A stretch of DNA of 64,000 nucleotides, taken from assembly GCF_024296865.1 (NCBI RefSeq), contig NZ_CP101134.1, positions 2,418,001-2,482,000 of the forward strand. The letters are read 5' to 3'. A program made the translations under genes and the position numbers. Positions 53,161-61,858 of this stretch are shown in pieces (position 1 is the stretch's first letter; each line of letters starts with the position of its first letter). A model generated the notes under the pieces. The model had not been told where the DNA came from. It made no database searches and worked only from the letters and a program-made list of their open reading frames with translations. The stretch comes from Sphingobacterium sp. LZ7M1 (GTDB lineage: Bacteria; Bacteroidota; Bacteroidia; Sphingobacteriales; Sphingobacteriaceae).

Positions 53161-53545
53161 GAGTTAGCCGAAAAAAGCAGTCGCTTCCATTACAAAGTTC
53201 GATAAGACTATTTGAATAACAACAACTTACAATCACGCCAAACAAAGCCAATAAACGCCAAATAGTACCACCTTTATGGGGATTGAAATTGCTTTTATTT
53301 CCTTTGTATCTGGTTAACTGGCTGATTGGTTATGCCCATAATTAAATAACTGAACAGCAAAAATCCCGACAGCAAATCTGCGTGATTGAATTCAGACGAA
53401 TTACAGATTTTTGAGTTAATGAACTAGCAGTTAAGTGTATGCAGGTGCATAGGTAGATAGGTTGTTACATAGGTGCAATCGTACATACAACTGACTGCTT
53501 AGCTAGCCAAACAGCTAATTGGATATAATATTAAAATTTAGAGAT
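53161..53545. other. Upstream region of the DUF3408 gene, with phased GCCA motifs
   Basis: GCCA recurs at 53237, 53247 and 53257, with ACCA at 53267, an exact 10-base period. Further on, direct motifs such as GGTGCATAGGTAGATAGG and CATAGGTGCAATC are present (about 53440-53480). No gene was found. Confidence 0.45.
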
Positions 53546-54046
53546 ATGATACACGAAGAAAACAAAAATCAGCAAACCAAAAAAGAGGATTTTTCTATTG
53601 AAAATTTCCTAACTGATGAAAAGAAACAATCTTTGATGAAACAACAAGGAATAACACATCGGGGAGACTTTGCAAAACCCGAAGTTGATGAGGAAGCTAT
53701 TATGCGTATAATGGTAGGAGAAGAACTCGAGGAAATAGCAAAAGAAACGGAACAAACTAAACCGTCAGCGAACAGTACGAAAAAAAGTACCTCCAAGCCA
53801 AAGAAGCTGACCAAAGAGGATTACTGTGGACAGTTCTTTAAAATTCCGAACAGTACTGCAAGTAGGGGTAAATCGGTCTATGTACGGTAGGAACACCACG
53901 AAACATTTAACAGGCTTACCAATATTATGGGCATCGACAAACTGACGATTTATGCGTATCTGGACAATATTATCGAATACCACTTTCAGGAGTTTGGGGA
54001 ACTCATTAAGGAAATCTATAACGATAAGCACAAACCGTTATTTTGA
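53546..54046 (+). pseudogene. DUF3408-like mobile-element gene interrupted by an in-frame TAG
   Basis: The frame from the ATG at 53546 encodes an acidic, disordered N-terminus and then QFFKIPNSTASRGKSVYVR, where a TAG occurs at 53888-53890. The same frame continues without another stop to 54046, with EHHETFNRLTNIMGIDKLT and YLDNIIEYHFQEFGELIKE, the expected C-terminal half of DUF3408 conjugation-module proteins. A single base change explains the break. The short product of 115 residues probably lacks the folded domain. Confidence 0.78.
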
Positions 54047-54495
54047 TAACCGTCCTTTGGTCAGGATGCGTAACTCCTTCTTAAAAATTGTTTCCAAAAC
54101 AAAAAAACAGAAAAAAAGAAAGCCATTTTAACAAGACGGACAGGTGGAAGAACCAAAAGGAAACGGAATAAATCCCGAAGGGTGGCAGGGCAATCACACA
54201 ACAACTGGGCGAAGCCACCATATTGGCCCTGCTATTATGCCGTAAGCTTTTGGTTGGGTGGTGCGGTGGCTGTCCGCCTTATCTTTGCTATCTTTTGTTC
54301 TTTTTTTTATCAATTCCAATCAAAGAAAGGATACAAAAAACACGTAAGGGCAAAGTATGGGGTGTTTTTGGTATGCTTTCCTTTATCCGTACAAAACTCT
54401 TTAAATGTATAAGAGCTTTGCGAGGAAAATTTAAAGTGTTTTAAGGATTACTTTCTATTCATATCGTGCCAACATAAGCCAAATACTGCCACGTA
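54047..54495. other. Gap with no convincing gene
   Basis: Two overlapping short frames exist (54182-54412 and 54223-54444), but neither has a recognisable domain or a good start. A phased GCCA tract (54468, 54478, 54488, 54498) closes the region. Confidence 0.4.
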
Positions 54496-54553
54496 ATGCC
54501 AAATGAAAAAAATACATTCCTTTGGGTTCTATATTGGGGAAATTTTGAACCTA

Positions 54554-54933
54554 TGAAACAAAAAACAATTACCGAAAAAGAGCGTAAAGAAAACGAGCTA
54601 TCTGAGAAGAAAAAGAACACTCCTTTTATGCAGGTCGATAAGCATAGCGACCCAATTTCCAATTTCATTACCAACTTTAAACGTCAATTCAAAGATACAA
54701 AGGGTTTAGGTCTGGGCAAGCTGTTCGGGGGCAAGCGTGTTGAACAACAAAAACAAACTACCGAACCTGAAAGCGTAATAGGTGCAACAAAAACGGTTAT
54801 GTTTTCGGATTTCAAAAACGATGAAAAAAGTCAGATTGTACAGAAAAACAAAAAACCTTCCTTGAAGACAGACAACGCAATCAAACCGCAACAAGCTCTC
54901 CAGAAAAACAATAAGCCAAAGTTGGGAATATAA
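54554..54933 (+). CDS. Basic hypothetical protein of the mobile element
   Basis: I do not recognise this protein of about 126 residues. It is Lys/Glu/Gln-rich and probably disordered, with one hydrophobic-glycine stretch, TKGLGLGKLFGGKR, near the middle. I prefer the ATG at 54554 (MKQKTITEKERKE) over the one at 54496, since the latter lies within the phased GCCA motif. It sits between the DUF3408 relic and the two HTH genes and probably belongs to the element backbone. Confidence 0.6.
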
Positions 54934-55034
54934 GCCGAGTATTTTACATCTGAACGCCAAACGCTACCTCTGACGGCAACATTGGAATGACCTATGTAAA
55001 TAGCTTTTATTTTAGAGGTTTAAATGATGCAGAT

Positions 55035-55331
55035 ATGGAAATAACAGTTTTAGACATTCAGATTTTAAAAGCATTGCATAGGGAAGTAAAGGAAGTTTCC
55101 AATCTAATTGCGGAAATGACCGCACCCTACAAAGCATTGCAACAGGCAACGAAATGGCTCGACCAACAGGAAGCCTGCCAACTACTGAACATTAGCAAAA
55201 GAACATTGCAGACGTACAGGGCAAAAGGCATTCTTGGGGCAACGCAAATCAATCGGAAAACGTATTTCAGATTGTCCGAAGTGGAGTTACTGATGCAGGG
55301 AGAGCGACCATTAAAAAAGCAAAAGAAATGA
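55035..55331 (+). CDS. Excisionase-like helix-turn-helix protein 1
   Basis: This protein of about 98 residues has a helical N-terminus and a C-terminal HTH_17-type DNA-binding domain (WLDQQEACQLLNISKRTLQTYRAKGILGATQI). I prefer the ATG at 55035; an upstream start at 54987 is possible. It overlaps the next gene by four bases. The two proteins share the same layout and probably arose by duplication. They may control excision or transfer of the element. Confidence 0.8.
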   Translation: MEITVLDIQILKALHREVKEVSNLIAEMTAPYKALQQATKWLDQQEACQLLNISKRTLQTYRAKGILGATQINRKTYFRLSEVELLMQGERPLKKQKK

Positions 55332-55627
55332 AACACATTGGAAATTCAAACGAGGATATGCTTGCCTTGCTCGAAGCTGTGGTAGGTATCAAAAATGAAC
55401 TGCTGTATATCAGGGAATATTTTCATCCACTCTTAAAAGGGGAAATTTATCTTTCGGGCGAACAGGTTTGCGAGATGTTGCATATCAGCAAACGGACGTT
55501 ACAACAGTACAGAGATGACGGACTGATACCCTTTATCAAGCTCGAACGGAAAATCCTTTTCCGTGAAAGCGATATTATCAAGGTATTGGAAGATAACTAT
55601 CAGCGTTGGGATAGTTTAGGAATTTAA
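55328..55627 (+). CDS. Excisionase-like helix-turn-helix protein 2
   Basis: This 99-residue protein has a helical N-terminus and an HTH_17-type domain (LSGEQVCEMLHISKRTLQQYRDDGLIPFIKL), similar to its upstream neighbour, whose stop overlaps its start. Such tandem pairs are common on Bacteroidota integrative elements. It is the last backbone gene before the structured boundary element and the cargo operon. Confidence 0.82.
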   Translation: MKHIGNSNEDMLALLEAVVGIKNELLYIREYFHPLLKGEIYLSGEQVCEMLHISKRTLQQYRDDGLIPFIKLERKILFRESDIIKVLEDNYQRWDSLGI

Positions 55628-55639
55628 CGTTTTAGAAGC

Positions 55640-55742
55640 TTGGCGAAGTGGCGGGAATCGAAGCAAAAAATGTTCAGTTTTGTACAAAAGTTCAATCGAA
55701 GAACTACCCTTGAGTTCTGCACTAAACCCGCCATTTTGCCAA
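55640..55742. repeat. Structured inverted-repeat element at the cargo boundary
   Basis: TTGGCGAAGTGGCGGG (55640-55655) pairs with CCCGCCATTTTGCCAA (55727-55742), with two G-T pairs, enclosing 71 bases. An inner AGAACT/AGTTCT hairpin lies at about 55700-55718. It separates backbone HTH genes from the opposite-facing cargo operon and may mark a cassette edge. Confidence 0.65.
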
Positions 55743-55774
55743 ACTGCATGTTGTGTTCTCTGGTTTTTCTCACG

Positions 55775-56412
55775 TTAAATATTGAATATCTTACTTACAA
55801 ATTTGTATGCTTGTTTTTCGCCTGTATTGGGATTAACCCATTCGTCAATTTCTTTCGGGATTGAAGTTATTATATACGCATTGTCAAAAGTAACTTCACC
55901 TTCACGAATCCTATCATAAAAGTCTTGGTCTGTCATTGAAACCCACTTAATTCTGAATCTTGCACCCGACCAATCAAAATCAATTTTTGCCTTATCATTA
56001 TTGTTTTTGTAAATTTTTACATTTGAGACTTTCATAAATGATTCTGACGGTGCACTTACAGCAGCAAATTCGTCTTCATTTAAGTATGCTCTATAATTTC
56101 CCCAAAAACCCTTATAGCCATATTGTTGATATGCCCATTCTAAAACATCTTCAGTTCTATTTCCAACTTTTCTGCAGAATTATTATCAATCACCCAATTT
56201 TCCTGTTGTTTGCCTTGAGGCATTGGTCTTCCATCAAACTCAATAATATCAAGAGGTTTGGCAAAGTCAATTTCGTGACCTTGCACAGCACCTGCACGAC
56301 CATCGTCTTTAACTATTCTTATCCATTGGCTTGGATTGTCCAAGTCAAGTCCTCCTGGACATAGACCACCGGTTTTACAGCTAACAGCTAATAGTAATAC
56401 TTTTTTTTTCAT
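55775..56412 (-). pseudogene. Dual-OB-domain-like gene, frameshifted
   Basis: The N-terminal frame (56412 downward) encodes KKKVLLLAVSCKTGGLCPGG, NPSQWIRIVKDDGRAGAVQG and GRPMPQGKQQENWVIDNNS, then runs into a false tail and a stop at 56140. The next frame, open from about 56175, continues with RKVGNRTEDVLEWAYQQYG, KGFWGNYRAYLNEDEF and, after Met, the 86 residues ending at 55775. One missing base near 56171-56180 explains the break and would restore about 212 residues. I think the family is the dual-OB type found beside DUF488 proteins; that name is from memory. Confidence 0.65.
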
Positions 56413-56876
56413 TTCAAATGTTTACCAAATTTTATATTGTTGCTGAATTTATTAAGTAACATATCAGTTACTAATCTACGATGACACTTTTCTGTTGTAT
56501 GTTCTGAACAAAGAAGTGCAACATTTTTAAAGGCTTTAAATTGTTCAACAAAATTATCAATTTTTGATTCTTTTTCTAAATACTTGTTGAACTCTACCTC
56601 AAATAATTTATAGTCTTTGCTCATTGCAGAACCTTTGGTTCTTACTTCTTTCAGTAATTCGTTTTGTGGTGCTAAATCCACTCTATGAGCATATTTGCAA
56701 CCATTAGCCAACTTGTCTAAGAAAAAAGGCAAATCTTTTTCAAAGGCAAATCTTGATAATTGTCCATTTGGGTTTAACCTAACATCTATCAGGCAGTCAA
56801 TATTGTTATTCTTTAATAATCCAAAAAAATCCTCTGCTGATTTTTGGGTAAAACCTATGCTAAATAAATTAATCAT
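56409..56876 (-). CDS. DUF488 family protein, short form
   Basis: This 155-residue protein has the DUF488 pattern: an N-terminal FSIGFTQKSAEDFFGLLKNN, the DVRLNPNGQLSRF motif near residue 31, and the C-terminal ALLCSEHTTEKCHRR with conserved Cys and His. The biochemical activity of this family is not established to my knowledge. It overlaps the genes on both sides (8 and 4 bases), so it is translated with them. Two different DUF488 genes in one operon is notable. Confidence 0.85.
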   Translation of the reverse strand: MINLFSIGFTQKSAEDFFGLLKNNNIDCLIDVRLNPNGQLSRFAFEKDLPFFLDKLANGCKYAHRVDLAPQNELLKEVRTKGSAMSKDYKLFEVEFNKYLEKESKIDNFVEQFKAFKNVALLCSEHTTEKCHRRLVTDMLLNKFSNNIKFGKHLK

Positions 56877-57666
56877 ACTCGTTAAAATTATTGTTGTTCT
56901 TGTCTAATTTCCAACCGTGTAATAGATTCCAATATCTATCACAAAAGTCATTTTTTTTATCTTGTAACGTGTTGCCAAAGTAATTCTCAATTTTAGCTGA
57001 TTCAAAAAAACTTGAATTTAAAACATCTAATTTTTTGATTTCAGTTTTATTGAATATCACTTCGGATAACTCTGTATTTATGTTTTCATTAGATACAGTT
57101 TCAATTTCTCCATTTTTGTTTTTAGTTATATGAAGAACTTCAATCCAATCTCCAAACTTCTCTTCAATCTTTTGGCTTACAAAAAAGAATCTATGACAAT
57201 CTACAGGTCTTTTTTCGCTACACATAAGTGCAACAGTATATTCATTTTCATATGCCTTTTCAATTCTTTTTATGCCTTCTGAGAAATACTCATCATTTCT
57301 GAATTTTTGAAAATCAACGATTTCTTCGTAATCAAAAAGTTCTGTTTTTTCAGGTCTATTACTTTTTGAAATTGGAAATATGTCTTCAAAAAATATATCA
57401 GAAGCTTTTGAAAAAACATCTTGCATCGGACTTGCCTTTGCTCCAAGTTCTGGCATATGACCATATGAAATTGAAAAATGTTTACTTGCTAATTTTAGGT
57501 TGTCTGCATTACATTGTGGAAATTGTTTTGAGTAAGGAACAGAACGGATATCTACTAAATGCGATACTTTGAAATCTTTCAAAGTATTGAGCATTTTTTC
57601 AATGTCTATCATATTTCCATTTTGAAACAATGTATAGCCTAATGTATATAATTTAAGTTTTTCCAT
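56869..57666 (-). CDS. DUF488 family protein, long form
   Basis: This 265-residue protein has the DUF488 core: YTLGYTLFQNGN at the N-terminus, VDIRSVPYSKQFPQCN near residue 38, the helical middle, and VALMCSEKRPVDCHRF near residue 146. It carries an extra C-terminal region of about 100 residues absent from the short paralogue. It overlaps the FkbH-like gene upstream by 14 bases and the short DUF488 gene by eight. The conserved Cys-x-Glu...Cys-His-Arg positions are intact. Confidence 0.85.
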   Translation of the reverse strand: MEKLKLYTLGYTLFQNGNMIDIEKMLNTLKDFKVSHLVDIRSVPYSKQFPQCNADNLKLASKHFSISYGHMPELGAKASPMQDVFSKASDIFFEDIFPISKSNRPEKTELFDYEEIVDFQKFRNDEYFSEGIKRIEKAYENEYTVALMCSEKRPVDCHRFFFVSQKIEEKFGDWIEVLHITKNKNGEIETVSNENINTELSEVIFNKTEIKKLDVLNSSFFESAKIENYFGNTLQDKKNDFCDRYWNLLHGWKLDKNNNNFNEYD

Positions 57667-59107
57667 TTTTAAATTCTATTATGTTTGTGTTAGTGGCTAT
57701 TTGTTCTAAAATATTTGTTGTAAAAATGATTTCAATCACGTCATTTTTGTCGTTAGTTTTAAAAGCGTCTGAATATTTCAAAATAAGTTCATTAACCTTT
57801 TGGTTGTTTCCTGAATCTACATAATTAATAAAAACTTTGTTTTTATTAGCAATATTTTGTATAAAGTTTAATATAAACTCTTCAACTCCTATCTCAAAAT
57901 ATCTACAACTCAAAGCCCAATTAAGAATTTGCATAGTGCTATTGGTGATAATGTATGTTATTGCAGAGCAAACTCCTAAATTTTCACCATTTTCTCTAAG
58001 TATTTCAAAATAAACAGATTTTGCTCCTTTATGAAAATCATTGTCAATACTCGAAAATTTGAATTGGTTTGATTTGGAATATAATTTTATGGATTCAATA
58101 TGTTTATTGTCGTTTATTATTTTAATTGATAATGTGGGTAAATAATTTTGATTGCGTTCCGTTTGAATTATTCTATATTCTTTCCGTCTATTTTGTGAAC
58201 TTAAAGACAGTTCATTTCTTTCAAACAAACATCCTACAATTAATTGAGCGACTAATTCGTTGTGATTATTCCATTCGGGAACAAATACTTCGGGTAATTT
58301 GCTTTTAACTTCATCTCTGACTAATTGATTATCGTCAATAAATAGAATAGAACTTGGTAAAATAGATAGTTGATTAGCTATGATTTTGATGTTTTCACTT
58401 TTATCATTTTCATTTGTAATTATAAAATCTATTTGATTTTTTAGAGGAAAAATATCTTCGCTTAATTCATTTATAGCCGATTCAACTTCTTTAGAGTCAT
58501 TTCTTGAACAGATTGCAATGAAAATACCTAATTCATTCCCAAGCGTTTTAACAAATTTCATAAATTCAATAAAAGAAACTCCCTTTTCAGTTTTCATATT
58601 CTTCATGATTTCATCAATCCCAATTTCAGATAGTGTACCAAACCATAAAGTATCATCTAAATCAAGTACTACAGCCTTGTATAGCGTTTTTATTTTGCAA
58701 ATTATTTGTGCAACAATCTTGGTTATAATTATTCCAATTAGTGGTAAATCTGTTTTGCCTGAAAGTTCGATTAACGTTGGAATGTCTTGAATCTGATATT
58801 TGAAATTGTAAGATGAGTTCTTTGTGGCGTTTCTACAGTTAATTTGAATATCATTAGTATTTTTTTTATTGCCTACGTTTTCAATAGTAAATTTATTTTG
58901 TTTTAACTGTTCAAATAAGCGATTTAAAATAGTGTCATCTTGCGAAATGAAGCTATTTAGACCTGAAATCGTTATGACAAATTCATCTTCGTTATAGCTT
59001 CGAAATTTTCTGATATAGTCATTTATGTAAACACTCAGAAATGGGTTGTCAACTATTTGACTTCTTCCACAAAGTGAATTTATATTTTTCGTTTCTAATT
59101 TCGCCAT
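57653..59107 (-). CDS. FkbH-like HAD-IIIC protein with C-terminal acetyltransferase-like domain
   Basis: This 484-residue protein has an N-terminal region of about 140 residues that I do not recognise. A HAD domain follows with Asp149 and Asp151 in VLDLDDTLWFG, CSRNDSKEV and LFIDDNQLVRDEV. A GNAT-like C-terminal half ends with WALSCRYFEIGVEEFIL. FkbH proteins normally load glyceryl units on carrier proteins in polyketide synthesis, but no such pathway is here. It heads the four-gene minus-strand operon with two DUF488 proteins, an unusual partnership. Confidence 0.8.
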   Translation of the reverse strand: MAKLETKNINSLCGRSQIVDNPFLSVYINDYIRKFRSYNEDEFVITISGLNSFISQDDTILNRLFEQLKQNKFTIENVGNKKNTNDIQINCRNATKNSSYNFKYQIQDIPTLIELSGKTDLPLIGIIITKIVAQIICKIKTLYKAVVLDLDDTLWFGTLSEIGIDEIMKNMKTEKGVSFIEFMKFVKTLGNELGIFIAICSRNDSKEVESAINELSEDIFPLKNQIDFIITNENDKSENIKIIANQLSILPSSILFIDDNQLVRDEVKSKLPEVFVPEWNNHNELVAQLIVGCLFERNELSLSSQNRRKEYRIIQTERNQNYLPTLSIKIINDNKHIESIKLYSKSNQFKFSSIDNDFHKGAKSVYFEILRENGENLGVCSAITYIITNSTMQILNWALSCRYFEIGVEEFILNFIQNIANKNKVFINYVDSGNNQKVNELILKYSDAFKTNDKNDVIEIIFTTNILEQIATNTNIIEFKNGKT

Positions 59108-59261
59108 TTTCTACGGTCAATTTAATTCAAATTTAGTGTCTTTATTTTCGCTTCTTGTTATGACGAGGGTTTCGTAACATACCACACAACTCTCGGGTGG
59201 GCGAGAGTTATTCGTTTTTAATTGTTTGTAAATATTTATTTGTTTCCTCAACAGCTAAAAT
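59108..59261. other. Gap upstream of the cargo operon with one hairpin
   Basis: AACTCTCG (59188-59195) pairs with CGAGAGTT (59202-59209). The region precedes the FkbH-like start and may hold its promoter; no clear -7 box was seen. Confidence 0.45.
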
Positions 59262-59295
59262 ACAAAAAAGCCAATACAAAAACTGTGTTGGCTTT
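59262..59295 (-). terminator. Rho-independent terminator of the integrase gene
   Basis: AAAGCCAA (59267-59274) pairs with TTGGCTTT (59288-59295), extended by a G-T pair, followed on the minus strand by a T run. Confidence 0.82.
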
Positions 59296-59315
59296 CTATA
59301 ATTGCTTTATATGTT

Positions 59316-60572
59316 TCAGAGTTGAGCTACAAAAGAGCTTTCCATACCCTTAAATTTGTGTGATACCTTTTGCATATCCTTTCCAACTTTCTCGTTAAGT
59401 ATCTTGGCATAAATCTGTGTTGTGGCAATATTCTTATGCCCTAACATTTTGCTCAAACTTTCCAGCGGAACACCCTCACTCAAAAACAGCGTGGCAAACG
59501 TATGGCGTGCCAAATGAAAGGTTACTTTCTTTTCTTTCAGGCAGTCAATAAGTTGTGATATTCTCTTTAGGCTATCATTACAGACTGTATTTGAAGGTAC
59601 AGGAAATACCTTTCCATCCTTTGAAAATCCCGCATATTTCTCAATAATCATTTTGGGAATATCCAACAGCATCACGTTTGACGATGTGGCTGTCTTTTTC
59701 CTACGTATGATAATCCATCGGTTACCGTCAAAAAAATCTTGAATATTACTATTCTTAAGTCCTTTTATATCTGAATAAGAAAGACCTGTAAAGCAACTGA
59801 AAATAAACAAGTCTTTAACTAATTCGTCTTTCTTTTTCTCGCAGTTAAAGGTTACGAGCGGTTCCAATTCATTCCGTAGCAGATACCCACGATCTTTGTC
59901 CTTTTTGGTATTCTTGTATTCGCTGAACGGGTTGAAAGCAAGATGTTTTCTACTCATTGCCAATCGGCAAAGCGTAGTAAATCCAATCATATACAGCCAA
60001 ATGGTGTTGTGTGTCAAGCTTTGGTCGTCACGCAGGTACTAATCAAAGTCCTGTACAAAATCAGATGTAAGATCGTTGAATGATAAGTCAGAATATCCGT
60101 ACTTTGTCAGTGCAAAATTACGCAGGTGCTTTAAAAGTGTTTTGTATTTACTGCGTGTACCATTTACCCGAAGTCCGTTATTGACCTTTTTCTCATAGTC
60201 CGAAAGGAACTGTTCATAGAATTTGAAAAAGGTCAGTTCTCCGCTTTCCATCCCAAGAACGGCATTTTTAAGTTTGGTACTGTTTACAGCTCCCTCATTC
60301 TTTAAAATTTTGGAATAGCATTCTTCGATACCCAAACGGATTTTGTCGAGTTTGCTGTTTGTGTCTTGTGCTTCTCGGCTTTTACCTAAAACCCTGCCGT
60401 ACTTCAAATCCCAATTTGTTGCGGAAATATCCAGCTTTGTGCTGAATGCAGATTGATTACCGTTTACAGTAATTCTGCACATAACCGTAACTTTCCCGTT
60501 CTTCTTCGGGGCATTCTTTTTAAGGTAGAAAAGAACCTTAAACGTTGATTTTTTTGTCGTTTCCATACTCAC
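59316..60572 (-). pseudogene. Tyrosine integrase of the mobile element, split by an in-frame TAG
   Basis: The N-terminal part (60572-60039) encodes the arm-binding and core-binding domains (STFKVLFYLKKNAPKKNGKV; FFKFYEQFLSDYEKK) and stops at TAG directly after FVQDFD. The same frame continues with YLRDDQSLTHNTIWLY and the full catalytic domain (HLARHTFATLFL, LGHKNIATTQIYAK). A single change, such as Trp TGG to TAG, explains the break. A restart at 60017 would lack DNA-binding domains. The element may therefore be fixed in place. Confidence 0.85.
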
Positions 60573-61098
60573 AATTCTTAATGATAAAATTAAACCTATG
60601 TGAGCTACGGAACAATATGAAAAACTATGCAGAAAGCTGAAATACAGTATTTTAAAGCGGTTGCTTCTAATACTTGAAAGTAACGTTTTAGTAACCTTAC
60701 TTTTGCCTAACCTCGCTTTTTTCTGCTTTTTACATCATTACCAAAAAATCAAAAAACGATTGTAAAGCCTTTATTTACAATCGTTTTCCCTGTTTTTAAT
60801 CTTTGATGTATTTTTACTGAAAATTTATTTTAAATTTAAGCTCTTTCCTTTAAATAAACCAAAAGAAAATCTTATAGTTTTATTACAAAACAATAAAAAC
60901 TACATCCTATTCAATTCCATCAAGGGTAAGCTGTAAAGCAATTTGTTTTTTGGTAATGGACAAGTAACAAAGGCATGTAATTTTTATTAGAATGTGATGA
61001 CATTGGTAGGCAAGTAATAGGAAAATGGGTATTGAAATTTAGAGATAGGAACCCCATCGGGCAATGTCATTAAGTTAAGGAAAAAAATACTTATTCTC
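60573..61098. other. Right edge of the island, no gene seen
   Basis: This AT-rich region contains the motif GTAACGTTTTAGTAAC at 60680-60695 and a long hairpin (AAAACGATTGTAAA/TTTACAATCGTTTT, 60753-60787). Attachment-site sequences are expected here but none is proven. Confidence 0.4.
60753..60790. terminator. Terminator-like hairpin near the integrase start
   Basis: Perfect 14-bp arms at 60753-60766 and 60774-60787 with a 7-base loop and a flanking T run. Confidence 0.55.
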
Positions 61099-61544
61099 CG
61101 TTACTTTTGAAGCCCAAAAGTAACCAAAACGCTTCGGCCCATTTAAGGTGGCTTTTCGCACAGTCATCCGCACATGGACAAGAATGCCTTGTTGTCGGGG
61201 ATATCTTCCTTCAAAATTCTCCCTTTTGATGGAGAATTTTTTGAAAGCATCCCAAGGCCAATCCCATCACACGGGGCATCGGCATTCTTTCCATCTCTCC
61301 GCCACTGGAAATGAGCCGTTGCTAAAGGACTTCCTACGGAAGGATTGTTGTTTGTATAAATTGAGAACCCCTGGAAGGGGTGACATCTATGTAGAAAATC
61401 GGATTGTTCAACGAAATGTTGTTCCAAATATCTTCCCGAAGAAAGAAAAAAAGTTCGTTCGCTCTACTCACGATGACAGCATTCCTAAAATTAACAACAA
61501 TAGATTCTTCGCTTCTCTCTGAATCCCTCTCTATCTCAATTCCA
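61099..61544. other. Intergenic repeat-like region
   Basis: It begins with the inverted repeat GTTACTTTTG/CAAAAGTAAC (about 61101-61124). Short frames on both strands have no recognisable domain and are probably not genes. CATCGGGCAATGTCATTA (about 61052-61069) recurs near 61685. Confidence 0.4.
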
Positions 61545-61632
61545 ATTCTGAACGGCTAGTGAAGAATCTGTACGCTTCTTCTCCCTAATATCCTGTCATG
61601 CTTAACCGAAGGTTAAGGAACTGTACGCTTTT
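61545..61632 (+). repeat. Dispersed palindromic repeat, right copy 1
   Basis: It shares the frame ATTCTGAACG ... AGTGAAGAATCTGTACG ... CTGTCAT with 61765-61858 and, inverted, with 36376-36468. Its central stem is CTTAACC-GAA-GGTTAAG, different in sequence but still paired. Confidence 0.85.
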
Positions 61633-61764
61633 GAACCAGGATGGAAAGGATAAGAGGATGTAGCAAGATATTAATGAACCTCCCCATCGGTCAATGTCAT
61701 TAGTTAACGAAAATATCTAAACAGAACTATTTCAAGGATCGTGAATCCCTCTCTGGAATATCCA

Positions 61765-61858
61765 ATTCTGAACGATCAGTGAAGAATCTGTACGGTTCCC
61801 CCCCCATAGGTACTGTCATTCTGCACCGAAGGTGCAGGACCTGCACGCCAATGCAATC
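61765..61858 (+). repeat. Dispersed palindromic repeat, right copy 2
   Basis: Nearly identical to the reverse complement of 36376-36468, with central stem CTGCACC-GAA-GGTGCAG. It runs directly into the 99-bp tandem array. Confidence 0.9.

Noticed and set aside
55640..59209. Integron gene cassette
   Set aside because: No integron integrase is present and the inverted repeat lacks the conserved attC core sites.
53546..60572. Reassigned TAG codon in the mobile element
   Set aside because: TAG is used as an ordinary stop in nearby genes (fic, the recombinase, coaD), so general recoding is unlikely. It is kept only as a local decay or suppression question.
37849..60770. Attachment-site pair resembling TTATCAAAAAAGTCA and TTACCAAAAAATCA
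   Set aside because: The match needs a gap and several mismatches in AT-rich DNA and is not better than expected by chance.
61148..61522. Hypothetical protein in the right repeat field
   Set aside because: Low-complexity reading of intergenic DNA, with a competing frame on the other strand and no recognisable domain.
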